DNA of 64,000 bases from Polaribacter septentrionalilitoris (GCF_009832745.1 NZ_VRMJ01000033.1:1-64000), one strand, 5' to 3'; positions 17,514 through 27,252 are shown, counted from the stretch's first letter. Notes: generated by a model from the sequence alone, not told the origin. Made by a program: numbers and translations.

Positions 17514-18971
17514 TTAATGATGACCTGATGATTCACCTCTGTGTTCGATATTGTAATAATGGAAATGTTCGCTTTCTTCTAAGTATGGATTTCCTTTAGG
17601 AATTGGATTAGCTTTTGCAAATGAGCTGAATGTTGCATATATAAAAATTCCTATGAAGAACAACAAACCTCCTAATTCAGGAATTCCAAATCCCCATTGA
17701 GCACCTACAGTTCCAGGCATTACCATTACAAAAATATCTATATAATGACCTGCAAGAATTACTAAACCTCCTATGATAACAAACCAAGGAATACTTTTGA
17801 AATCACTATTTAACAACAATAATACTGGAAAAGCAAAATTCATTACTACCATAGCTAAAAAAGGTAGTTTGTATTCGTTAAACCTTGCTACGAAATATGT
17901 TGTTTCTTCAGGAATATCAGCATACCATATTAACATGAACTGAGCAAACCATAAGTATGTCCAGAATACTGAAAAACCGAACATGAATTTAGCTAAATCG
18001 TGAATATGACTATCGTTTACAGATGGTAAAACTCCTTTAGAACGCAAATAAATTGTTACAAATGCTATAACAGTTAAAGCACTAACTAATAAACTTGCTA
18101 AAACATACCAACCAAATAATGTTGAAAACCAGTGTGGGTCAATTCCCATTATCCAATCCCAAGACATCATAGATTCAGTAATCATAAATATAAAAATAAA
18201 AACTACTGAAGTATTATAGTTGAATTTAAACATTTTTCCACCGTCATTAGCAGTGTCTTCTTTTATTGAATTTTTTCTAATCAACCATCTATAGGCATTC
18301 CAAAGTATCAAATAAATAACACTTCTTATAGCCCAACCTGGTACATTTATCCACCATGATTTACCATCTACAATTGGATCATAATTTTCATGACCTGGTG
18401 TAAAAACTCCTTCTGCCATCCATGGGAACATATGGTTCCAATGCATTACAGCCGCAACAACAACCAATAACATAATAATAGAGGTTGGTACTAAGTTTGC
18501 TGTAATTGCTTCCATTACTCTAAATAAAACAATTGACCAACCTGATTGTGCTACTCTTTGAGCTGCATAAAATGCCAATACTAATAAAGATATTCCTAAG
18601 AAGAAAAATAAAGCGACATACACAGCAGACCAAGGTCTATTTTGCATTTGATGGAAAACATGTTCTGCATGTTCATCTCCATGATGATCTCCATGAGCAT
18701 CTTCAGTATCTGCATGATGTTCGTCAGAATTATGATGTTCATTTCCTTCTTGTGCGTGTGTATCTTTAACGGCTCCCTTATGGTGGTCATTGGATTTTAC
18801 ATCATCATGAGAAGCACCATGAGCATCTCCATGAGACGCTTGATGAGCCATTATTTCTTTTGCTTCTTCTACAGTTTTTGGTGCTGATAAAAAGCCGTAA
18901 GCAATTCCTAATGCACCTATCAAAATAAGTGCGAAAGAGAACATTTTTAATTTACCTGAGAATTGATACAT
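17514..18971 (-). CDS. actF: Alternative complex III subunit ActF
   Basis: A 485-residue NrfD-like membrane subunit of quinol:cytochrome c oxidoreductase with about ten helices. ActF is believed to contribute to quinol binding or proton movement together with ActC. Between helix 1 (about residues 11-29) and helix 2 (about 114-135) there is an unusual loop, residues 43-107, holding 17 His together with many Asp and Glu. Its position fits a periplasmic or interfacial metal-binding loop. The gene is followed after 36 bases by coxB. Assignment rests on order, length and neighbours as well as sequence. Confidence 0.93.
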   Translation of the reverse strand: MYQFSGKLKMFSFALILIGALGIAYGFLSAPKTVEEAKEIMAHQASHGDAHGASHDDVKSNDHHKGAVKDTHAQEGNEHHNSDEHHADTEDAHGDHHGDEHAEHVFHQMQNRPWSAVYVALFFFLGISLLVLAFYAAQRVAQSGWSIVLFRVMEAITANLVPTSIIMLLVVVAAVMHWNHMFPWMAEGVFTPGHENYDPIVDGKSWWINVPGWAIRSVIYLILWNAYRWLIRKNSIKEDTANDGGKMFKFNYNTSVVFIFIFMITESMMSWDWIMGIDPHWFSTLFGWYVLASLLVSALTVIAFVTIYLRSKGVLPSVNDSHIHDLAKFMFGFSVFWTYLWFAQFMLIWYADIPEETTYFVARFNEYKLPFLAMVVMNFAFPVLLLLNSDFKSIPWFVIIGGLVILAGHYIDIFVMVMPGTVGAQWGFGIPELGGLLFFIGIFIYATFSSFAKANPIPKGNPYLEESEHFHYYNIEHRGESSGHH

Positions 18972-18997
18972 ATCTTTAGTATTCTATCTTTTTGTAA

Positions 18998-19549
18998 TTA
19001 TTTTAATAAGTCAACACGTAATTGTTGTACATACTGTACTACTTGCCAACGTTCTTTGTAAGTTAATTGAGATGAATGAGAGCCCATTAAGTTTTTTCCA
19101 TGCATTAATACGTGGTAAATACTTCCTTCTGTTAAATCTCTATCTTTATAATTAGGTATTCCTAAGAATTTTTCAGCTTCAACTAGATATCCATTTCCTG
19201 CTCCTTTTTTACCGTGACAAGAAATACAATAAATGTCGTACATTTTTTTTCCATTCTCTAAATTCTGTTCAGATACTTCTAAAGGATTTTTTAAAGTGGC
19301 TTTAGCCAATTCATAACCATCATTAGTATCAGGAATATCGTAAGCTGGATGACCTCCTCTTGGAATTGTACCAGCAACTGGTTTAATATTGGCACGAGTA
19401 CCTGGCTCAATACCACTTTCCGCATTAGGATTGTAAGGTACAGACTCATACATATCTGGCATATATTGAACCTGAGGTGTTCTTTTGTTATTACAAGAAA
19501 TGATACTTGCAAAAACTACTAAAGCAATAATTAATTTAAAATTCTTCAT
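18998..19549 (-). CDS. actE: Alternative complex III cytochrome c subunit ActE
   Basis: A 183-residue lipoprotein with lipobox Ile-Ile-Ser-Cys (Cys19) and one class I cytochrome c domain in the C-terminal half. The haem motif is Cys-Ile-Ser-Cys-His-Gly-Lys-Lys-Gly and the likely axial Met lies in Lys-Asn-Leu-Met-Gly-Ser. It receives electrons from the ActA/ActB side and passes them to the oxidase. It lies 10 bases from actD and 26 from actF. Confidence 0.94.
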   Translation of the reverse strand: MKNFKLIIALVVFASIISCNNKRTPQVQYMPDMYESVPYNPNAESGIEPGTRANIKPVAGTIPRGGHPAYDIPDTNDGYELAKATLKNPLEVSEQNLENGKKMYDIYCISCHGKKGAGNGYLVEAEKFLGIPNYKDRDLTEGSIYHVLMHGKNLMGSHSSQLTYKERWQVVQYVQQLRVDLLK

Positions 19550-19559
19550 TATCTATATA

Positions 19560-20087
19560 TTAGTGCTTGTCTACTACATTAATTTCTACAGCGCCTGTCT
19601 TTGTTAATAATGATGTTAACTCTTTAACATCACCATGAACAGGAATTTCCATTAAAAAATGATCATCTGTAGTTCTTGGGTCTGGATTTTCTGCTTCTTT
19701 AAACGGCCAAATTCTACTTCTCATGTAAAACGTAATAACCATTAAATGGGCTGCAAAAAATACAGTTAATTCAAACATAATTGGCACAAATGCTGGCATA
19801 TTATCGAACCAAGAAAAACTTGGTTTACCACCAATATCTTGTGGCCAATCTTGAATCATCATATAATTCGTCATCCAAATAGCAACAGACAAACCTGTAA
19901 TTCCATACATAAATGCAGTAATTGCTAATCGTGTTGGTGCTAATCCCATGGCTTTATCTAATCCATGAACTGGAAATGGACAAAATACTTCTTCTATGTG
20001 ATGACCTTCTGCTTTAACAGCCTTAACTGCATCTAATACAATTTCGTCATCGTTATAAAATGCGTGAATAACTTTTGATGATTCCAT
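19560..20087 (-). CDS. actD: Alternative complex III subunit ActD (DUF3341)
   Basis: A 175-residue protein with an N-terminal soluble part (Val-Phe-Cys-Pro-Phe-Pro-Val-His) and two membrane helices (about residues 55-75 and 100-125). This is the DUF3341 family, a structural subunit that packs against ActC in alternative complex III. It starts 2 bases after actC, indicating tight co-translation. Confidence 0.94.
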   Translation of the reverse strand: MESSKVIHAFYNDDEIVLDAVKAVKAEGHHIEEVFCPFPVHGLDKAMGLAPTRLAITAFMYGITGLSVAIWMTNYMMIQDWPQDIGGKPSFSWFDNMPAFVPIMFELTVFFAAHLMVITFYMRSRIWPFKEAENPDPRTTDDHFLMEIPVHGDVKELTSLLTKTGAVEINVVDKH

Positions 20088-20089
20088 AA

Positions 20090-21544
20090 TTATTCTTTAT
20101 CTTTTTTATCTGATGTACCTTCTGTTGCAACTACATTAATAGCTGGTTTAGTTGGTATACCTTGTTCTCTTCTCTTCTTGTAAAATTCACCAGAAGATTT
20201 TAATATTGTTTTCACTTCCGCTTGTGCAATAACAGGGAAAGTTCTTGCGTATAATAAGAATAATACGAAAAAGAATCCTATTGTTCCTATAAAGATACCA
20301 ACATCTACAAATGTAGGTTCAAAACGCCACCATGTTGATGGTAAGTGACCTTTACTTAATACAATTGCAATAATATCAAAGCGCTCAAACCACATACCAA
20401 TATTAATAAATATTGAAATGATGAATGACCATATAAAACTTCTTCTAATTTTCTTAAACCATAACAACTGAGGCGTTAAAATATTAAAGAATAATAACGA
20501 ATAGAATGCCCAAGCATAAGGACCTGTTGCAGCACCAACTGATAAGTAGGTGTAATTTTCATAAGGTGATCCTGTATACCAAGCAATAAAGAATTCAGTT
20601 GCATAAGCTACTGCTACAATACCACCAGTTAAGATGATTACAATGTTCATATATTCTACGTGTAAACGTGTAATATACTCTTCCATGTTAGTCACTTTTC
20701 TCATAATACCTAATAACGTTTGTACCATTGCAAATCCTGAAAAGATTGCTCCAGCAACGAAATAAGGTGGAAAAATTGTTGAGTGCCATCCTGGATTGAT
20801 AGATGTAGCAAAGTCCATAGATACAATTGTGTGTACAGAAAGTACTAATGGAGTTGCTAAACCTGCAAGTACCAAAGAAACTTCTTCAAAACGTTGCCAA
20901 TCTTTAGCTCTACCAGACCAACCAAAACTTAATAATGCATAAATTTTCTTTTGGAAAGGTTTTACAGCTCTGTCACGAATCATTGCAAAATCTGGTAATA
21001 AACCTGTCCACCAGAATACTAATGACACAGATAAATAAGTAGAGATTGCAAATACATCCCATAATAAAGGTGAGTTAAAGTTTACCCACAAAGATCCAAA
21101 CTGGTTAGGTATTGGTAATACCCAATATCCATTCCAAGGACGTCCCATGTGAATAATTGGAAACAATCCTGCTTGAAAAACGGCAAAAATTGTCATGGCT
21201 TCTGCAGAACGGTTAATTGCCATTCTCCATTTTTGACGGAATAATAAAAGTACTGCAGAAATTAATGTTCCTGCGTGACCAATACCTACCCACCAAACAA
21301 AGTTTGTGATATCCCAAGCCCATCCAATGTTCTTGCTTAATCCCCAAACTCCAATACCAGTTCCAACTGTGTAAAAGATACATCCAAATCCCCAAAGCAT
21401 TGCTGCTAAAGAAATATAAAATGCCATGTACCAATTCTTATTTGCCTTACCTTCTATAGGTTTTGCAATGTCTTCGGTAATATCGTGATAACTTTTATCA
21501 CCTAATACTAAAGGTTCCCTTATGGGTGCTTCGTAATGAGACAT
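20090..21544 (-). CDS. actC: Alternative complex III quinone-binding subunit ActC
   Basis: A 484-residue NrfD-like integral membrane subunit with about ten helices. It is the main quinol-oxidising subunit and sits beneath the iron-sulfur subunit ActB. Family features include a charged cytoplasmic N-terminus and conserved Asn-Phe-Val-Trp-Trp-Val-Gly-Ile-Gly-His-Ala-Gly-Thr at about residue 85. The gap to actB is 21 bases. Confidence 0.95.
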   Translation of the reverse strand: MSHYEAPIREPLVLGDKSYHDITEDIAKPIEGKANKNWYMAFYISLAAMLWGFGCIFYTVGTGIGVWGLSKNIGWAWDITNFVWWVGIGHAGTLISAVLLLFRQKWRMAINRSAEAMTIFAVFQAGLFPIIHMGRPWNGYWVLPIPNQFGSLWVNFNSPLLWDVFAISTYLSVSLVFWWTGLLPDFAMIRDRAVKPFQKKIYALLSFGWSGRAKDWQRFEEVSLVLAGLATPLVLSVHTIVSMDFATSINPGWHSTIFPPYFVAGAIFSGFAMVQTLLGIMRKVTNMEEYITRLHVEYMNIVIILTGGIVAVAYATEFFIAWYTGSPYENYTYLSVGAATGPYAWAFYSLLFFNILTPQLLWFKKIRRSFIWSFIISIFINIGMWFERFDIIAIVLSKGHLPSTWWRFEPTFVDVGIFIGTIGFFFVLFLLYARTFPVIAQAEVKTILKSSGEFYKKRREQGIPTKPAINVVATEGTSDKKDKE

Positions 21545-21565
21545 ATTCTATATCTTAATTTTTAA

Positions 21566-24500
21566 TTACGCTTCGTTTGTGTTTTTTATTTTCACTTGGT
21601 AGATTACATTTGGTTTTGTCTGTAAGTAATCTAACACGTTGTAAGCTCTTTTATCTTCTGCTAAAGCAGCTACTTCATCTTTCTTGTTATTCACATCACC
21701 AAACACCATAGCTCCTGTTGTACATGCTGATGAACAAGCTGTTTCAAACTCATCTGTATTTACAGCTCTACCTTCTTTCTTCGCTTTTAGAATTGTTGCT
21801 TGTGTCATTTGAATACACATAGAACATTTCTCCATAACTCCTCTAGAACGAACAACTACGTCTGGGTTTAACACCATTTTACCGTATTCGTTATTCATAT
21901 TAAAGTCAAACTCGTTATTATTTGCATAATTAAACCAGTTAAAACGACGAACTCTATATGGACAGTTGTTTGCACAATATCTTGTACCCACACATCTATT
22001 ATATGCCATTTGATTTTGCCCTTGACGACCATGAGATGTTGCTGCAACTGGACAAACCGTTTCACATGGAGCATGGTTACAGTGCTGACACATCATTGGT
22101 TGAAAAGTTACTTCAGGATTTTCTGCTTCAGTTTCTAAAGCTTCATAAGTTTCTCCTCTGCTTAATCCTAATTCTTTTGCTTCTTCTCTTGTTTCTACTT
22201 CAGAAGAATAATACCTATCAATACGCAACCAGTGCATATCTCTACCAACTCTTACTTCATTTTTACCTACAACTGGCACATTGTTTTCTGCATGACAAGC
22301 TACAACACAAGCACCACAACCAGTACATGAAGTTAAATCTATAGACAAATTAAAGTGATGCCCAACTTCTCTGTTGTGCTCATCCCATAAATCGATAGTA
22401 TTTGCTTCTACTTCATTATGATCATAAGATACATAAGCTGGCTTGTTCCAACCATGATGATGATCTTTAGGATCTACAGTTTTGTATTCTTTTAAAGAAG
22501 CTACCTTTAATATATCATGACGCCCAGCAATTGTTTTTTGTACTTGTGTACAAGCAAATTTATGGGTTCCAGACGCTTTTTCTATAGTGACTCCGTATTG
22601 AATATTATTAGAGTTAGTGTATAATGGATAAGCATTTACACCTACTTGCATTTCTTCTTTTAAACCAAAAGTTCTTCCATATCCTAAAGATAAACCTACA
22701 GAACCTTTAGCTTGTCCTGGTTGCACCATTACAGGAACAGTAACAGAAACTCCGTTCACAGAAACCTTAGCGTAATCACCATCAATGGCACCATTATCTT
22801 TTACAGGATTTGAGAAACCTAATGCCTTAGCATCTGCCATAGACATTGTTAAATAGTTATCCCATGAAGCTCTTGTAATTGGATCAGGGAATTCTTGTAA
22901 CCAAGGGTTGTTTGCTTGCTTACCATCACCTAGACCTGTTTTGGTATATAAATTCAGTTCGAAATCTGATGGATTTACTGATCTCTTTAACAATAATGCT
23001 ACATCTGATATAGAAATATCTCTTGGTGTAACAACATTATCTACTACAGTATCTACTGAAGCAGTGTAAAATCCATTATGTAAAGCAGTATTCCAAGAAG
23101 CATCTTTTAATATTTCTGAAGACCAAAATGCTTTTATATAATTGTAATATTTTGTATCGTTTCCAGACCATTTTAACAATACATCTTGAAGTTGTCGTGT
23201 ATTGAACAATGGTTGAATAGTTGGCTGCATTAAACCATAATTTCCTTGAGTAAAGTGTGTATCACCCCAAGACTCTAAGAAATGTGATGCTGGCAAAGCA
23301 TAAGTTGATGCATTGACAGTTTCATTATTCTCTGTTGAAATTGCCACACTTAATGCTAAAGATTTTATTGCTTCTGCAAAAACAGAAGAATTAGCATGCG
23401 TGTAAATAGGATCTACATTATATGTAATTAGTCCTGAAACATTTCCTGATTTTAAATCTGAAACTAATTTCTCTACTTGCTCATCACTTCCTTGACGGAT
23501 ATTTAAAGAGTTGTTTATTCCTAAAATTTCACTTCCTAAAGCTCTATTGATTGCTAAAGATATTAATTGAGCATTAATATCATTAACACCAGTCATAACA
23601 ACACCTTTAGAACCAGATTTTTTTAGTTCTTTAGCTAGTTGTTTGATTTCAGCGTCTATTGGTGTAGCATTAGAAGGAACACTTACTCCTGTAATTTCTT
23701 TGTATAAATTGATTAAAGCAAATACTACATCAGAAGGTTTTGCAACAATACGTTTGTCTGCATTTGCTCCTGTAAGAGACATGTTACTTTCTACCTGAAC
23801 ATGGTAAGACATGTGTCCTGTTTCTGGTTTTCTACCATCAATATACTGCTTTTCAAAACCACCATGAAAATCTCCAAGAAAGTCAGCTCCAAAAGAAACA
23901 ATAGTTTTGGCTTTATCTAAATGGTAATTTGGCAATGCACGTTGGCCATACATTGCTTCAAATGCGTCTGCAGCACCAGATTCTGAAACTGCATCATACA
24001 CAACATGTTTTACATTTGGATATGTTGCTAGAAACTCATCTACAATTTTACTTGTTGATGGACTTGCCATAGTTCCTGTTAATAATACAACAGGCTGATC
24101 CGCTTCTTTAAGCTCATTTAATTTTGCTCCAATCTCTTTATCTGCATCTGCCCAAGAGATTTCTTCTCCTCCTTTAGTAGGATTCTGTAAACGTAATTTC
24201 TCATCATATAAAGAAAGAACAGCTGCTTGCACTCTTGCACTAGTTGTTCCGTTTGCTTCTTTATTCGGCATAATTTGTATTGGACGACCTTCGCGTGTTT
24301 TAACCAACACATTTGCAAAATCATAACCATCTGCCATAGATGTTGCATACCAATCTGCAACCCCTGGAATTACATCATTTGGCTTTACAACATAAGGAAT
24401 AGATTTTCTTACTGGTCCTTCACAAGCAGCTAAAGAAGCTGCCGCTGTTGTGAATCCTACATATTTCAAGAAATCTCTACGGGAAGTAGAGGTATTCTCT

Positions 24501-24631
24501 AACGTTTCTTTATCACCTAAAAACTGATCTGTTGGAATTTCTTCTACAAACTCGTTTTTACTCAACGTTTCAACAATAGAACTATCTTTTAGTTCCTCAA
24601 CACTTTTCCAGTATTTTTTGTTTGAAGCCAT
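21566..24631 (-). CDS. actB: Alternative complex III iron-sulfur subunit ActB
   Basis: A 1021-residue fusion of an N-terminal molybdopterin-oxidoreductase-like part (about 75-720, not expected to bind molybdenum) and a C-terminal ferredoxin-like part with four iron-sulfur cluster motifs. These start Cys-Thr-Gly-Cys-Gly-Ala-Cys, Cys-Gln-His-Cys-Asn-His-Ala-Pro-Cys, Cys-Val-Gly-Thr-Arg-Tyr-Cys and Cys-Ser-Met-Cys. A Tat-type signal (Ser-Arg-Arg-Asp-Phe-Leu-Lys) lies about 50 residues from the start and ends in the lipobox-like Leu-Ala-Ala-Cys, so export by Tat and possible lipidation are expected. The extension before the Tat motif is usual for the family. It links quinol oxidation to the haems of ActA. 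Confidence 0.96.
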   Translation of the reverse strand: MASNKKYWKSVEELKDSSIVETLSKNEFVEEIPTDQFLGDKETLENTSTSRRDFLKYVGFTTAAASLAACEGPVRKSIPYVVKPNDVIPGVADWYATSMADGYDFANVLVKTREGRPIQIMPNKEANGTTSARVQAAVLSLYDEKLRLQNPTKGGEEISWADADKEIGAKLNELKEADQPVVLLTGTMASPSTSKIVDEFLATYPNVKHVVYDAVSESGAADAFEAMYGQRALPNYHLDKAKTIVSFGADFLGDFHGGFEKQYIDGRKPETGHMSYHVQVESNMSLTGANADKRIVAKPSDVVFALINLYKEITGVSVPSNATPIDAEIKQLAKELKKSGSKGVVMTGVNDINAQLISLAINRALGSEILGINNSLNIRQGSDEQVEKLVSDLKSGNVSGLITYNVDPIYTHANSSVFAEAIKSLALSVAISTENNETVNASTYALPASHFLESWGDTHFTQGNYGLMQPTIQPLFNTRQLQDVLLKWSGNDTKYYNYIKAFWSSEILKDASWNTALHNGFYTASVDTVVDNVVTPRDISISDVALLLKRSVNPSDFELNLYTKTGLGDGKQANNPWLQEFPDPITRASWDNYLTMSMADAKALGFSNPVKDNGAIDGDYAKVSVNGVSVTVPVMVQPGQAKGSVGLSLGYGRTFGLKEEMQVGVNAYPLYTNSNNIQYGVTIEKASGTHKFACTQVQKTIAGRHDILKVASLKEYKTVDPKDHHHGWNKPAYVSYDHNEVEANTIDLWDEHNREVGHHFNLSIDLTSCTGCGACVVACHAENNVPVVGKNEVRVGRDMHWLRIDRYYSSEVETREEAKELGLSRGETYEALETEAENPEVTFQPMMCQHCNHAPCETVCPVAATSHGRQGQNQMAYNRCVGTRYCANNCPYRVRRFNWFNYANNNEFDFNMNNEYGKMVLNPDVVVRSRGVMEKCSMCIQMTQATILKAKKEGRAVNTDEFETACSSACTTGAMVFGDVNNKKDEVAALAEDKRAYNVLDYLQTKPNVIYQVKIKNTNEA

Positions 24632-24694
24632 TTATTTATAGTTATTAGTTTTTAGTTTTTAGCTGTACTGTTACTTAAAACTATTTTCTTTTTA

Positions 24695-26002
24695 TTAATA
24701 GTGACACTTACCACACTCTAATCCACCTAACTGAGCTGCTGTAACTTTCTCTACACCATACTTCTTTGCTAATTGTTCGTGAATTTTTGCGTAATATTCG
24801 TTTCCTTTTAAATCTACTTTTGTCTCTCTGTGACAATCTATACACCAACCCATTGTTAGTGGTGAATGCTGATACAATTCTTCCATCTCCTCTACTGGAC
24901 CATGACATTTCTGACATTTTACACCTTGAACTGTTACATGTTGAGAGTGATTGAAGTATACAAAATCTGGTAAATTATGAATTCTAACCCACTTTATAGG
25001 TTTTGTATCACCTGTATACTCTAAGTTATCTGCATCCCAACCAGCTGCTTTGTATATTTTAGCAATTTCTAAATCTAATTCTTCCTTTCCTAAAACATAA
25101 CCATCACCCATATCCACAACTGTAGTTTCGGCTACTTCTGAAATATTTTTGTGACAGTTCATACAGATATTTACTGTAGGAATCCCTGAATGCTTACTGT
25201 GTTTTGCTGAAGAGTGACAATATTGACAATCAATCTTGTTGTCACCAGCATGAATTTTGTGTGAAAAAGCAATAGGCTGAATTGGTTGATAACCTTGATC
25301 AACACCTACTTGAAATATTGTTCCGAACACAACATAAGCACCAATCAACAATAATAATATCGTAGACATCACTTTTAAGAATGTGTTGTTTTTAACACCA
25401 ACCCATAATTCTTGTAAGTCTCTTCTAATGTTAGATTGTGTTTCTGGCGTAGTATTTCCTTTTAGCTCACTTACTTGTTTTAATAAACTTGCAATCATTA
25501 AGAAAGCAACTACTATTGCAGCAGCTAAAATATAAATTAACCATTCTGGTGCAGTTCCTTGAGCACTTCCCCCTCCTGTTGTTGTATTATCAGCAACAAC
25601 TTCTTTTTTGATTTCTCCAACAGTAGTATAATATAAAATATCATTTATATTTTGATCCGTTAACTGAGGGAAAGCAGTCATGTTAGAACCATTATACTCT
25701 TCGAAAATAGCAATTGCATCTTTATCTCCAGAAGCTCTTAGCTCTGCATTATTACGAATCCATGCAATTAACCAATCGTTTTCTCTACGCTCTTCGACAC
25801 CACCTAAAGCAGGACCTACTAATTTCTTATCAAGTTTGTGACAAGAAGCACATAAAGATTTAAATAATTTCTTTCCTTCTTTTTGACGAGCTTCGTCTAT
25901 ATCTTGAGAAAAAGATGATAAGCTGAACCCAAAAAATAAAAGAATCGTAAAGCCTCTAAGAAGAATTCTGGTTAGTCTATTGTGCAGTGCTACACTTTTC
26001 AT
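24695..26002 (-). CDS. actA: Alternative complex III multihaem subunit ActA with fused N-terminal cytochrome c
   Basis: A 435-residue protein with a signal peptide, then a cytochrome c domain (about 35-135, Cys-Ala-Ser-Cys-His with a Met in Ser-Asn-Met-Thr), one or two membrane helices (about 155-235), and the canonical pentahaem domain with motifs Cys-Gln-Tyr-Cys-His, Cys-Met-Asn-Cys-His, Cys-Gln-Lys-Cys-His, Cys-Ile-Asp-Cys-His and Cys-Gly-Lys-Cys-His. Six haem c sites are therefore predicted instead of five. It is the first gene of the act-cox operon, and its promoter-like box lies at 26064-26071. It shuttles electrons from ActB toward ActE or the oxidase. Confidence 0.95.
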   Translation of the reverse strand: MKSVALHNRLTRILLRGFTILLFFGFSLSSFSQDIDEARQKEGKKLFKSLCASCHKLDKKLVGPALGGVEERRENDWLIAWIRNNAELRASGDKDAIAIFEEYNGSNMTAFPQLTDQNINDILYYTTVGEIKKEVVADNTTTGGGSAQGTAPEWLIYILAAAIVVAFLMIASLLKQVSELKGNTTPETQSNIRRDLQELWVGVKNNTFLKVMSTILLLLIGAYVVFGTIFQVGVDQGYQPIQPIAFSHKIHAGDNKIDCQYCHSSAKHSKHSGIPTVNICMNCHKNISEVAETTVVDMGDGYVLGKEELDLEIAKIYKAAGWDADNLEYTGDTKPIKWVRIHNLPDFVYFNHSQHVTVQGVKCQKCHGPVEEMEELYQHSPLTMGWCIDCHRETKVDLKGNEYYAKIHEQLAKKYGVEKVTAAQLGGLECGKCHY

Positions 26003-26063
26003 ATTTAAACTTTGTTTAAAAATATCTAATATAAAATGATAAAAGTCATTTTTTTTCGTTCAG

Positions 26064-26071
26064 CAAAAGTA
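26064..26071 (-). promoter_or_regulatory. Candidate -7 box of the act-cox operon
   Basis: TACTTTTG on the minus strand matches TAnnTTTG and lies about 60 bases upstream of actA in the divergent gap with the SPOR gene. The matching -33 TTG is not evident, so only the -7 half is supported. Confidence 0.35.
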
Positions 26072-26171
26072 ACACATATTGCCATATTCTAAAATAGTAA
26101 AAGAATCTTAAATACTAATTTATAATTATTCTAAATAAATAATTGAGTCAATTTTTTACTAAACTACTCGT

Positions 26172-26179
26172 TATTTTTG
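26172..26179 (+). promoter_or_regulatory. Candidate -7 box for the SPOR-domain gene
   Basis: TATTTTTG matches TAnnTTTG and lies 15 bases before the start codon. A TTG occurs at 26144-26146, but the 25-base spacing is longer than usual. Confidence 0.35.
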
Positions 26180-26194
26180 TAGAAAATTATACTC

Positions 26195-26563
26195 ATGAGA
26201 AATTACTTTAAAATAGTATTGATATTTTGCTTTTTTTTGGCTTTTTCGTTCAATTCATTTTCACAAAATGAAACCAATGAATCAAAAAAAATAAAGAATT
26301 TAATTACCAAAAAAAGAGCTTTTAATAAAAAGTATGGTTTTGGGTACAGAATTCAGTTGTACAATGGTAACGAACAACAAGCTAGGAAACTACGTGAACG
26401 TTTTAGAATTGAATTTCCAGGAAATTCTATAAAACTAGTATATAGAGCTCCTGAGTGGAAAGTACAAGTAGGTAATTATAAAACAAAACTAGAAGCAGAT
26501 AGAGATTTGATAAAATTTAGAGAAGAATTCTCTGGTATTATTGTAATCCCTATGGGTAAATAA
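26195..26563 (+). CDS. Exported SPOR-domain protein
   Basis: A 122-residue protein with a signal peptide ending Ser-Phe-Ser-Gln and one SPOR domain (about residues 48-120: Gly-Tyr-Arg-Ile-Gln-Leu-Tyr, and Trp-Lys-Val-Gln-Val-Gly-Asn-Tyr). SPOR domains bind glycan strands lacking stem peptides and bring proteins to the division site. Here the domain stands alone, so it may be a small periplasmic peptidoglycan-binding protein. Its stop codon directly abuts the stop codon of the opposing DUF2911 gene with no bases between. Confidence 0.88.
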   Translation: MRNYFKIVLIFCFFLAFSFNSFSQNETNESKKIKNLITKKRAFNKKYGFGYRIQLYNGNEQQARKLRERFRIEFPGNSIKLVYRAPEWKVQVGNYKTKLEADRDLIKFREEFSGIIVIPMGK

Positions 26564-27130
26564 TTACTCTTTTTTTGATGTAATTTCTTTGATTGGAAGA
26601 GAAGCAACAGTGTTTCCCCAACCTAAATACATCATAATTGAATCTTTTTCATCTTCAAAAGTAATAGAAAATGCTTCAATAGTTTTATCAGTCGATGAAA
26701 CTTGACCATCTACTCTTAAAACATCGTCTTTTTTATCATATGTATAATGCCCCCAAACGTTTCTTACAGTACTTAGTACAAAAGTCCATTTCTCATCACT
26801 AGGAATTGTAAACATTGTATACGTACCAGCTTTTACTTTTTTACCTCCAAACAGCACATCTTTAAAAAACGTTATTTCTGGTGCTTCGTTAGCTCCAGTT
26901 CTCCAAACCCCTTTATTAGATACTTTTGCTAATGTTGTTAACTCCCTTCCTTTAAGTTGTGGTCTTCCATAAATAATTTTTACCAATTTATCTGAATTTC
27001 TCCAATTTTTAGGATACACAGCAGCATCCATAGGACTAACATCTAGTCTTGAAAATTTTTGTGCTAAACCGTCTGATGATGTTATTAAAGTAATTGTAAA
27101 AATTACGAGTGATAAAATTGATTTTTTCAT
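26564..27130 (-). CDS. DUF2911 family exported protein
   Basis: A 188-residue protein with a signal peptide (about 1-24) and the DUF2911 fold, including Arg-Thr-Gly-Ala-Asn-Glu-Ala-Pro-Glu-Ile and Gly-Thr-Tyr-Thr-Met-Phe-Thr-Ile-Pro. The family is common in Bacteroidota and has no known activity. The gene is monocistronic and convergent with the SPOR gene. A TATTTTTG box at 27172-27179 on the minus strand could be its -7 element. Confidence 0.85.
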   Translation of the reverse strand: MKKSILSLVIFTITLITSSDGLAQKFSRLDVSPMDAAVYPKNWRNSDKLVKIIYGRPQLKGRELTTLAKVSNKGVWRTGANEAPEITFFKDVLFGGKKVKAGTYTMFTIPSDEKWTFVLSTVRNVWGHYTYDKKDDVLRVDGQVSSTDKTIEAFSITFEDEKDSIMMYLGWGNTVASLPIKEITSKKE

Positions 27131-27252
27131 TTTTAGTAAAGTTTTATTAAGGATCTGTAAAGTAAGACTCCAAAAATAGAAAACCTTACCTTTTTATGGT
27201 GCTAATTTTCTGTTAAAGAAATATGAATCTAGAATTTAGCTTTACGCTTTAG

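Noticed and set aside
18596-18887. Met- and His-rich alternative frames over the ActF loop
   Set aside because: They are frame shadows of the repeated codons for His, Asp and Glu in actF.
21958-22344. Plus-strand open frame of 128 codons
   Set aside because: It lies fully inside actB on the opposite strand, is rich in Leu and Cys-His by mirror of the iron-sulfur region, and has no promoter or signal.
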